A stretch of 9,352 bases of DNA, from positions 406 to 9,757 of the forward strand of contig DLMG01000006.1 in the NCBI GenBank assembly GCA_002479245.1, in the 5' to 3' direction. Each line of letters starts with the position of its first letter. Positions within the stretch are counted from its first letter, which is position 1. Below, one piece after another: positions 1 through 6,211 of the stretch. This DNA comes from Verrucomicrobia subdivision 3 bacterium UBA7542 (lineage in GTDB: Bacteria; Verrucomicrobiota; Verrucomicrobiia; Limisphaerales; UBA11358). A program made the position numbers and the translations under genes. Below the pieces are notes generated by a model. It was not told the origin of the DNA and did not search any database. It saw nothing but the letters and a program-made list of their open reading frames with translations.

Positions 1-2145
1 AACCTTTCCGTGCGCGCCAGCGACGAATTCATGCAGGCCGCGCTCGCCGGCAAGGAATGGTGGACGCGCACCATCACCACCGGCAAGCCGCTCGAAAAGA
101 AGGATGCCGCGAAATTGCTCTACAAAATCGCCGAGGGCACGTGGGTTTGCGGCGACCCGGGCATGCAATACGATGGCGCGATCCAGAAATGGCACACGTG
201 CAAGGGCACCGAGCCGATTCACTCCACGAATCCATGCAGCGAATACGTTTTCATCAACAACACCGCCTGCAATCTCGCGTCGCTGAACCTGATGAAGTTC
301 AAACGCGAAGACGGCAAATTTGACGTGGAACGGTTCAAGGCCGCCGTGCGCATTTTCATCACCGCGCAGGAAATCCTGGTGGACAACGCCAGTTACCCGA
401 CGAAGGAAATCGCGGAAAATTCCCACATCTTCCGCACGCTCGGCCTCGGCTTTGCGAACCTCGGCTCGCTGTGCATGAGCTACGGCCTGCCGTATGACAG
501 CAACGAAGGCCGGGCGCTCGCCGGCGCGATCACGGCCATCATGACCGGCCACGCCTACGAGCAGAGCGCGGAAATTGCCGCGAATCTCGGCGCGTTTCCG
601 GGGTACCGCGACGCGCGTTGCGCGCACGTGTCCAATCCGCTGGCGAAGGACAACGTCGAATCCATGCTTGGCGTCATTCAACAGCATCGCGACGCCATCG
701 AACAAATTCAGCCGAGCCAGGAATTCAATTATTTGAAGGACGAGGCGCGCAAAACCTGGGAAGGCGCGCTCGCCAAAGGCCGCCAGCACGGCTACCGCAA
801 CGCGCAGGTCACCGTGCTCGCCCCGACCGGCACCATCGCGTTTCTGATGGACTGCGATACGACCGGCGTTGAACCCGACATCGCGCTGGTCAAATACAAG
901 CTCCTCGCCGGCGGCGGCATGTTGAAAATCGTCAATCGCGGCGTGCCCGATGCGTTGCGCCGTCTCGGCTACGGCGCGAAGGAAAACGAGGGCATCATCG
1001 CGCACATCGAGAAGTTCGACACGATTGAAGATGTTATAGAGGAAAATCCCAAGTCGGATTCAACCATTGAACAAAACGGCAAGGATAAAATCGTACGTAG
1101 CGGTTTAAAACCGGAGCATTTGCCGGTATTCGATTGCGCCTTCAGGCCGTATCGCGGCAAGCGCAGCATCCATTACCTCGCCCACTTGAAAATGATGGCC
1201 GCCGCGCAGCCGTTCATCAGCGGCGCCATTTCCAAGACCGTCAACATGCCGCCTGAAAGCACCGTCGAGGAAATCCGCGACACCTACGTTCAGGCGTGGA
1301 AGATGGGGCTGAAATGTGTGGCGATTTACCGTGACGGCTCGAAGCGTTCGCAGCCGCTCAACACCAAAAAGACCAATGATGGTGGCAATAAAAATTCTTC
1401 CGCCAATACTTCTGCGTTTGAAGCCCGCATCAAGGAACTTGAAACCGAGGTTGCCAGACTGCGCATCGAAGCCGGCAAGCCGCTCCGCCGGCGTCTCACT
1501 GACACGCGCACGGCGGTCACGCACAAATTCGACATTGCCGGCCATGAAGGTTACATGACGGTCGGATTGTTTGGGGACCGCCAGCCGGGCGAATTGTTCA
1601 TCACGATGGCCAAGGAAGGTTCGACCATCGGCGGTTTGATGGACAGCATCGGCACGCTCACCAGCATTGCATTGCAATACGGCGTGCCGCTGGAAACCCT
1701 CGTCCGAAAATTTGCGCATCAGCGGTTCGAGCCGAGCGGTTTCACCAAAAATCCCGAAATCCGCAACGCCTCCTCAATCACTGACTACGTGTTCCGCTGG
1801 CTGGCGCTGCAATTCATTCCCGGCTACCGCGAAGCGATTGCGGCCAATTGCGCGCAGCCGGAACTCGCCATGCCCGGTTTGCTCGAAGAGGAAAAAAAAA
1901 GAGTGAACCGTCCGGTGCGTGAACTCCAGCTGGCCGAAGACACCGACGGGCTTGAAATGAAGGAACCCGGCAACGGCAACGGCCATCACGCGCCCGGCGC
2001 CGTCCGCGTGGCTAAATCTCTCAACGACTCCGTCGCGCACTTCCAGCAGGACGCGCCCACGTGTCCGAACTGCGGCTACGTCGCCGTCCGCAACGGCGCG
2101 TGCTACAAATGCCTGAATTGCGGCGATAGTCTCGGCTGCTCTTGA
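1..2145 (+). CDS. nrdJ: Vitamin B12-dependent (class II) ribonucleotide reductase, C-terminal ~714 residues (5' partial)
   Basis: Reduces ribonucleotides to deoxyribonucleotides using adenosylcobalamin as radical generator; cytoplasmic dNTP supply. The frame is open from base 1, so the true start lies upstream, and the N-terminal part with the first redox cysteine is not visible. Numbering from the GTG at 10: the active-site loop NPCSEY is at 74-79, supplying the Asn, radical-site Cys and Glu of the family, followed by ACNLASLNL. APTGTIAFLMDCDTTGVEPD is at 271-290 (phosphate-binding loop), and QPFISGAISKTVNMP at 400-414. A short coiled-coil linker lies near 468-490. A TSCPD-type domain follows (GHEGYMTVGLFGDRQPGELF, 511-530, then TMAKEGSTIGGLMD). 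The tail has two CxxC pairs (CPNC and CYKCLNC, 685-704) and ends in GCS, as expected for the reductive C-terminal arm. Odd: about 22 extra residues between DTIE and LKPEHLPVFDCAF, in low-GC DNA. Identification is very secure. Confidence 0.97.
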   Translation, partial: NLSVRASDEFMQAALAGKEWWTRTITTGKPLEKKDAAKLLYKIAEGTWVCGDPGMQYDGAIQKWHTCKGTEPIHSTNPCSEYVFINNTACNLASLNLMKFKREDGKFDVERFKAAVRIFITAQEILVDNASYPTKEIAENSHIFRTLGLGFANLGSLCMSYGLPYDSNEGRALAGAITAIMTGHAYEQSAEIAANLGAFPGYRDARCAHVSNPLAKDNVESMLGVIQQHRDAIEQIQPSQEFNYLKDEARKTWEGALAKGRQHGYRNAQVTVLAPTGTIAFLMDCDTTGVEPDIALVKYKLLAGGGMLKIVNRGVPDALRRLGYGAKENEGIIAHIEKFDTIEDVIEENPKSDSTIEQNGKDKIVRSGLKPEHLPVFDCAFRPYRGKRSIHYLAHLKMMAAAQPFISGAISKTVNMPPESTVEEIRDTYVQAWKMGLKCVAIYRDGSKRSQPLNTKKTNDGGNKNSSANTSAFEARIKELETEVARLRIEAGKPLRRRLTDTRTAVTHKFDIAGHEGYMTVGLFGDRQPGELFITMAKEGSTIGGLMDSIGTLTSIALQYGVPLETLVRKFAHQRFEPSGFTKNPEIRNASSITDYVFRWLALQFIPGYREAIAANCAQPELAMPGLLEEEKKRVNRPVRELQLAEDTDGLEMKEPGNGNGHHAPGAVRVAKSLNDSVAHFQQDAPTCPNCGYVAVRNGACYKCLNCGDSLGCS

Positions 2146-2163
2146 GGAACCGAAAACGCAACC

Positions 2164-2189
2164 GGTCGGAGGATTTCGATTCTCCGGCC
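2164..2189 (+). terminator. Hairpin with UUCG tetraloop downstream of nrdJ, possible terminator
   Basis: Eighteen bases after the nrdJ stop, CGGAGGAT (2167-2174) pairs with ATTCTCCG (2179-2186) around a TTCG loop. The stem extends outward by GGT/GCC (one G-U pair), giving about 11 bp. It is followed only by a broken T-rich stretch (cgtttgcttt), so it is a weak intrinsic terminator or a 3'-end stabilising hairpin. The pairing is seen directly; the function is inferred. Confidence 0.5.
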
Positions 2190-2222
2190 CGTTTGCTTTG
2201 GCTGGGCGCCAGTTTGCAACTC

Positions 2223-2304
2223 CGGTGGGGCGGGCGTACCCGCGAGCCGTCGTCGCTTTGCTTTGACGCGCCAGAGCCGGCTCGTCGGCAGCCTCGCCCC
2301 ACCG
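2223..2304. repeat. 27-bp imperfect inverted repeat in the nrdJ-LOG intergenic region
   Basis: The left arm (2223-2249) and the reverse complement of the right arm (2278-2304) match at 21 of 27 positions by hand alignment. Both arms begin CGGTGGGGCG and end CGAGCCG, with the mismatches confined to the middle. A 28-base centre (2250-2277) separates them and contains a short CGTC/GACG pairing. The right arm also contains the perfect palindrome GAGCCGGCTC (2274-2283). The size and layout resemble dispersed intergenic palindromic elements of the REP/BIME kind. It could instead be a transcription terminator or a folded leader of the next gene. No transposase is nearby. Confidence 0.6.
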
Positions 2305-2371
2305 AAACCATACCGCCACCTCTTTTGTACTCGCGCTTGTCTCCTCTTGCCGCTGCGACTATGCTCCGGCC

Positions 2372-3052
2372 ATGAGCGACACCACTTTTCATATGCGCGA
2401 AGACCCCTGGCGCATTTTCCGCATCATGTCCGAGTTCGTGGATTCATTTATGACCCTGTCCGAGGTTGGCCCCGCCGTGACCATTTTCGGTTCGGCGCGG
2501 ACGAAACCCGGCGACAAGTATTATCGCGCCACCTGCGACATCGCCAAAGATCTCGCCAAACACAAATTCGCCGTCATCACCGGCGGCGGGCCGGGCATCA
2601 TGGAAGCCGCCAACAAGGGCGCGGCGCAGGGTGGCGGCAAATCCGTCGGCCTCAACATCGAATTGCCGCATGAACAGGCCGGCAACCGCTTCACCAACAT
2701 CCCGCTGCACTTCCACTATTTCTTTGCGCGCAAAGTCTGTTTTGCCAAATACAGCCTCGGCTTCATTTACATGCCCGGCGGCTTCGGCACGCTCGACGAA
2801 TTTTTCGAAATCATGACCCTCGTGCAAACCGAGCGCGTCCCGCAATTCCCGCTCATCCTGTTCGGCAGCGAATACTGGAAGGGACTGGTGCACTGGATGA
2901 AGGCCGAAATGCAGGAGCGGCACGAACTTATCAACCCCGGCGACCTCGACCTGTTCAAGATCACCGACGACCCGGCGGAAGCCGTCCGCATCATTCTCGA
3001 TTACGAACGCCGCGTCGGCCAGCCCGCGATGATGCCCAAGGCGTTTGCGTGA
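2372..3052 (+). CDS. LOG/TIGR00730-family Rossmann-fold nucleotide phosphoribohydrolase
   Basis: Member of the 'lysine decarboxylase-like' LOG family. Characterised members cleave the N-glycosidic bond of nucleoside 5'-monophosphates, releasing base and ribose 5-phosphate (cytokinin activation in LOG, purine nucleotide turnover in PpnN). In this 226-residue protein the glycine-rich phosphate loop GGGPGIMEAANKG is at 71-83 and the signature PGGFGTLDE at 135-143. Arg120 in FFARK and Glu143 occupy the usual catalytic positions. An N-terminal helical segment precedes the VTIFGSAR strand (36-43). The size fits single-domain bacterial members; it is much shorter than PpnN. ATG at 2372 is used because MSDTTF is the first Met in frame before the conserved region; no strong Shine-Dalgarno is visible. 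It lies 226 bp after nrdJ, so co-transcription is uncertain, and it converges on the next gene with a 16-bp gap. The substrate cannot be told from sequence. Confidence 0.93.
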   Translation: MSDTTFHMREDPWRIFRIMSEFVDSFMTLSEVGPAVTIFGSARTKPGDKYYRATCDIAKDLAKHKFAVITGGGPGIMEAANKGAAQGGGKSVGLNIELPHEQAGNRFTNIPLHFHYFFARKVCFAKYSLGFIYMPGGFGTLDEFFEIMTLVQTERVPQFPLILFGSEYWKGLVHWMKAEMQERHELINPGDLDLFKITDDPAEAVRIILDYERRVGQPAMMPKAFA

Positions 3053-3068
3053 ACGCGCGGAGACCGGG

Positions 3069-4910
3069 CTATTTTCCCGATGTTCGAAATTCCCGCGCCA
3101 TTTTTTCCGCGGCGGCAATCTGGTCGGCGGACATTGCGGCGGCACAGATTTTCAATTCATTTTCCGCCTCTTCGTCCCCCTGAAGTTGTGCCAGTTTCAG
3201 CCACTGGTAGGCCTCCTGACAATCCGGTTTTACTCCCTGTCCCCGCTCATACATTTTGCCGAGGTCCCTTTGGGCCTGGACATGGCCTTGCCGCGCGGAT
3301 TTTTGGAACCAGTGGACCGCCGTTTCATAATCCTGTTTGACCCCCAAACCGTTGCGGTGGAGGACGCCAAGGTTGTATTGTGCGTCCGGATTTCCCTGGG
3401 CGGCCGCCTGCCCAAACCATCGCGCGGCGCCGGCATAATCCTGTCGGGCTGTTGCCAGGAGCATTCCCAGACTGTTCTGCGCATCGCTGTGTCCCTGTTC
3501 CGCCGCCCGTTGATACCAGTTGGCTGCCTCGGCAGGGTCTTTCTTGACGCCGAAACCATTTTCATAGGCCCGCCCGAGGTTATATTGTGCCGCCACGTTG
3601 CCTTTTGGCGCCAATGAAATCAATTCTTCGATGGACAACCGGTTTACCACGTTTTTTTCCTCCGGCGGTGGCGGATGCAATTTTGCCACAGCCAGCGCTC
3701 CCAAAGCCAGGAGCAACAACCCGGCCAGCATCAACCAGTAACTCCCCTTCCAGAAGCGATCGGCGCGGCGGTCCATGGCCGGGTTTTTCTCAATCGTTTG
3801 GCCGTCCTTCAGGAAGGCATCGGCAATCATCATCCATCCCAGTGGCAGCAATTCGTACCAGATGCGAAACTCGTTGAAGATTCCGCAAAAGAGCTCGCCG
3901 ATGATGAACACCAGGATCATGGTTTTGAAAACCACGTCCCGCCGGTTGCGCCACGGGATCAACATCATGATCAGCAGACTGCCGGCGTTGGCAAACAAGA
4001 CATGGCGCAAGTCCAGGCTGAACAACAGGTTGACGTTGGAAAACACGTGGGCGTTCCGAAAGATGTCCGCAATGTGGGGGGCGTCATTCATCGCCAGGAC
4101 GGGTGCTCTCACGTCATAAAGGGTCATCAGCAATTTATTCACGGCGAAAGTGGCCAGCACTGTGACTGTGAAACCCACAACCCGTTTTTTCAGGGACCAA
4201 TGTTCGCCCAGTAAAACCAGCAAGGCACAGCAAAGGGTCGTTTCCTTGAAGAGTCCACCGAGCCACACGACCAACAGCAACAGCCACATTCGCCGGCTGT
4301 CGTACAAAAGGCAGGCCAGGGTGAAAAAGAACATCGTGGGCAGGTCCCAAGGATAGTAGAAAGGGGGCTGGGCGGGATCGGTCAGGTTATACATCAAACC
4401 GCCAAACACCCCCAACATGATCAGGAGCGCATCCCGGCGATATAAAATAAGGAGCAGGAACAACAGGAAAAGCCATGTGGCATGGTAAAACCCGAAAACG
4501 TCTTGAAATCCATTTTGGTCAAATTCCTTTTGTCCTTTAAATTTTACGTCCAGCAGCCAGGCGGACAACATGGGTCCGCCCAGCCGTTTCTTCCAATTCA
4601 ACTGGACCAATTTTTTGGTCTCAGGGCTGACGTGTTCCGACAGGTAACAGAACACGGACCTGGATATCGCGTTCCCATCGCGATAGGGCAGGCAGGTGGG
4701 TCGGACCAGGAAGTAAAAAGTCACCGTGAGTGACAGCGCCACGAGCAACTCAACCCCCAGCCGGGCGGGCCGCTTTGACAGATGCCGGGTCAGCACGGAG
4801 GAAAGCGGTGCCAGCCGGAAAAAGCCGGATAATTTGCCCGTCCAACCGGCTCCCCATTCGTAAAAACCCATGGCGAAATCGGCAAATTTGTCAGATAATG
4901 GCTTCAACAT
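3069..4910 (-). CDS. Polytopic membrane protein with C-terminal Sel1-like repeats
   Basis: A 613-residue protein of unknown function in two halves. Residues 1 to about 410 are hydrophobic, with roughly ten membrane segments by eye (near 53-71, 145-157, 160-176, 190-204, 208-222, 245-262, 308-321, 328-345, 351-366 and 391-410). They carry polar motifs PYRDGN (75-80), GLFKETTL (219-226) and NEFRIWYELLPLGW (346-359). This layout recalls GT-C-type glycosyltransferase or polymerase-like membrane proteins, but no family is assigned. After a Pro/Glu linker (413-419, HPPPPEEK), residues about 438-578 hold four Sel1/TPR-like repeats of the type AQYNLGxxYxxGxGVxxDxxxAxxWxxxAAxQG. The second repeat lacks the 'GxGV' loop. 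Such repeats normally form a helical solenoid for protein binding. ATG at 4910 is preceded by GGGGGGATC, a plausible ribosome-binding site. The gene is divergent from the 5099 gene and convergent with the LOG gene. Confidence 0.88.
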   Translation of the reverse strand: MLKPLSDKFADFAMGFYEWGAGWTGKLSGFFRLAPLSSVLTRHLSKRPARLGVELLVALSLTVTFYFLVRPTCLPYRDGNAISRSVFCYLSEHVSPETKKLVQLNWKKRLGGPMLSAWLLDVKFKGQKEFDQNGFQDVFGFYHATWLFLLFLLLILYRRDALLIMLGVFGGLMYNLTDPAQPPFYYPWDLPTMFFFTLACLLYDSRRMWLLLLVVWLGGLFKETTLCCALLVLLGEHWSLKKRVVGFTVTVLATFAVNKLLMTLYDVRAPVLAMNDAPHIADIFRNAHVFSNVNLLFSLDLRHVLFANAGSLLIMMLIPWRNRRDVVFKTMILVFIIGELFCGIFNEFRIWYELLPLGWMMIADAFLKDGQTIEKNPAMDRRADRFWKGSYWLMLAGLLLLALGALAVAKLHPPPPEEKNVVNRLSIEELISLAPKGNVAAQYNLGRAYENGFGVKKDPAEAANWYQRAAEQGHSDAQNSLGMLLATARQDYAGAARWFGQAAAQGNPDAQYNLGVLHRNGLGVKQDYETAVHWFQKSARQGHVQAQRDLGKMYERGQGVKPDCQEAYQWLKLAQLQGDEEAENELKICAAAMSADQIAAAEKMAREFRTSGK

Positions 4911-5098
4911 AATTTGATCCCCCCAACCGGGCTTGGCGGGGAATGGCTTGACGCTTTTGGCTGCCGGAAAACGAGGATAGTTTCTGGTGGTGGAAGTTTC
5001 AAGCGCGGTATTGTGTGCCCGGCCAGCCCGGTGTCCCCAGTTGACAGTTCCCGCAACTTGCGCGAGTTTGTGGTGTTCTATTGACAGGTGTTAATTTT
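4911..5098. other. Divergent intergenic region, 188 bp
   Basis: This gap separates two divergently read genes and should contain both promoters. TTGACA occurs twice (5041-5046 and 5081-5086), but neither has a good -10 box at 16-18 bp, so no promoter is called. AGGTG at 5086-5090, 8 bases before the ATG at 5099, is a usable ribosome-binding site for the plus-strand gene. On the minus strand a G-rich stretch just upstream of the 4910 start may serve the same role. Confidence 0.6.
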
Positions 5099-5731
5099 AT
5101 GAAAACTCGAACCTCTCCCGGCTTGTTTTTGACAGTTACCATCACCGCCATGCTTGTCCTGGCAGCGCGCAACGTTCCGGCACAGGATTCCACCACCACC
5201 AGTGCCGCCCAAACCGCACCCGTCCAATTGTCCTACGGCGTCTCGCAAATCATCCAGCTTTCGAAGGCGAAAGTGAGCAACGACACCATCGTCAATTACA
5301 TCCGGAATTCCGGCAGCAGCTACGGCCTGGAGGCGAGCCAGATCGTTTATTTGAAGCAGCAGGGCGTTTCCGACAACGTCATCAATACCATGCTGAACCA
5401 GCCCCGGCAGGTGGCCCCGGCCGCACCGCAACCGGCTTATTCCACCGCCAGCAGCACAGCGACTGTGGTCGCCCCGCCGGCAGTGACTTATGTCCAGACT
5501 GCGCCGGCCTATGTTCCCTCCTCGACGGTCTATGTGATTCCCGACACGCAGACGTATCAGTATTACAACAATTATTATCATCCAGCCTACGGTTACTATC
5601 CGTATTACGGCGGATGGTATTATCCGCCGGTGTCATTTTCCTTTGGATTCGGCGGCGGCTATCGCGGCGGTTATTACCACGGGGGCGGTTATTACCACAG
5701 GGGCGGTTTCCGCGGCGGCTGGCGTCGCTGA
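5099..5731 (+). CDS. Small secreted protein with duplicated 'GVSxxVI' helical motif and Tyr/Gly-rich tail
   Basis: A 210-residue exported protein of unknown function. ATG at 5099 gives MKTRTS followed by a hydrophobic stretch (about 9-23) and a likely signal peptidase site after VPA (residue 28). The in-frame TTG at 5081 would add six residues but lies over the ribosome-binding site, so it is rejected. Residues about 47-70 (GVSQIIQLSKAKVSNDTIVN...) and 79-101 (ASQIVYLKQQGVSDNVINTML) are two copies of one helical motif, 'I..L...GVSD.VI..ML'. I associate this motif with secreted proteins of Verrucomicrobia and Planctomycetes. A Pro/Ala/Thr-rich linker (102-150) leads to a tail of YY, YG, GGYYHGGGYY and FRGGWRR runs, low in complexity and probably disordered or surface-interacting. 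It stands alone between two minus-strand genes. The function is unknown; an envelope role is a guess. Confidence 0.85.
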   Translation: MKTRTSPGLFLTVTITAMLVLAARNVPAQDSTTTSAAQTAPVQLSYGVSQIIQLSKAKVSNDTIVNYIRNSGSSYGLEASQIVYLKQQGVSDNVINTMLNQPRQVAPAAPQPAYSTASSTATVVAPPAVTYVQTAPAYVPSSTVYVIPDTQTYQYYNNYYHPAYGYYPYYGGWYYPPVSFSFGFGGGYRGGYYHGGGYYHRGGFRGGWRR

Positions 5732-5742
5732 CGCGGAAAAAA

Positions 5743-5774
5743 TGGAGTGTTGGAGTACTGGAGAATTGGGGCAA
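5743..5774 (+). repeat. Four tandem degenerate octamers, TGGAG-type
   Basis: Four consecutive 8-base units begin 11 bases after the stop of the preceding gene: TGGAGTGT, TGGAGTAC, TGGAGAAT and TGGGGCAA. The first three keep TGGAG exactly, and the fourth has TGGGG. The period is seen directly. Whether it is a dispersed genomic repeat or a local slippage product cannot be told from one locus. Confidence 0.6.
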
Positions 5775-6211
5775 AGGTAATCTGCCGATCAACAGCCATC
5801 CTTACATCCCTCTAATTCCGCTTTCACTTCTTTACGGAGCGCCCAGCCGTGGTTAAATTTCACCCCCATCCCACAGGATTTAAGAAAAAGCTGGAACGAT
5901 TTGTTTAGCCCTGCCACACGACAGGGATGAAAAATAAAAACTCATTTTCAGCTGCGGCATAATCCTGTTGGATGGCAGATGGGTGAATTCAACGCCGCTT
6001 TGGTCGCACCATTCAATCCTGCGGAGTGACGAAACTTGCCACGTGAGACGCAGTCTTTTACGTGGCTTGGCTGACGGAATGGAGCGGCAACCTGGGCGGA
6101 GTGCAGCGGTGGCGCAGTTCGGTCGCGTGGGGTGTCTTGGGCAACCATAGACTGCTGCCACTGGTCGTCCCTACTCGGGCTGGCAGAGTCCGCCGCCGAT
6201 CATACATCACT
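5775..6211. other. Intergenic region without a convincing gene; several hairpins
   Basis: This stretch separates the 5099-5731 gene from the 3' end of the GH5 gene. Short open frames exist on both strands, but none has a ribosome-binding site, a recognisable domain or natural composition. Paired elements seen by eye are CCCTG/CAGGG (5909-5913 and 5922-5926), ACAGGATT/AATCCTGT (5873-5880 and 5961-5968, enclosing the former), GCCACGT/ACGTGGC (6038-6044 and 6060-6066) and CTGCCA/TGGCAG (6155-6160 and 6181-6186). AATCCTG recurs at 6015-6021. None is followed by a T tract on either strand. It may be an eroded gene, dispersed repeats, or a structured 3' untranslated region of the GH5 transcript. 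Confidence 0.5.
6038..6066. other. Stem-loop in the GH5 downstream region
   Basis: GCCACGT (6038-6044) pairs perfectly with ACGTGGC (6060-6066). Inside, AGAC (6046-6049) pairs with GTCT (6053-6056) around a GCA loop, with G-U and a two-base T bulge between the two stems. That gives about 11 canonical pairs in 29 bases. No T run follows on either strand, so it is not a standard terminator. It lies about 146 bases beyond the GH5 stop and may be a 3'-end structure. The pairing is visible; the role is unknown. Confidence 0.4.

Noticed and set aside
1105..1719. 204-residue open frame on the minus strand inside nrdJ
   Set aside because: It lies fully antisense to strongly conserved NrdJ coding sequence and its translation has no recognisable domain. 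It is a by-product of GC-rich codon structure.
3041..3056. GCGTT/AACGC hairpin across the LOG stop codon as a bidirectional terminator
   Set aside because: Short stem with no T run on either strand.
2444..3145. 233-residue minus-strand frame across the LOG gene
   Set aside because: It is antisense to the conserved GGGPGIME and PGGFGTLDE region, with no domain of its own; it also overlaps the end of the real 3069-4910 gene.
3675..4214. 179-residue plus-strand frame within the membrane protein gene
   Set aside because: The opposite strand encodes clear membrane segments, and the plus-strand translation is Gln/His-rich with no motif.
5041..5086. Two TTGACA boxes upstream of the 5099 gene as promoters
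   Set aside because: Neither has an acceptable -10 box at 16-18 bp; the second would place the start site inside the coding region.
5880..6161. 93-residue minus-strand frame downstream of the GH5 gene
   Set aside because: Arg/Pro/Ser/Cys-rich translation, no ribosome-binding site and no recognisable motif; treated as non-coding.
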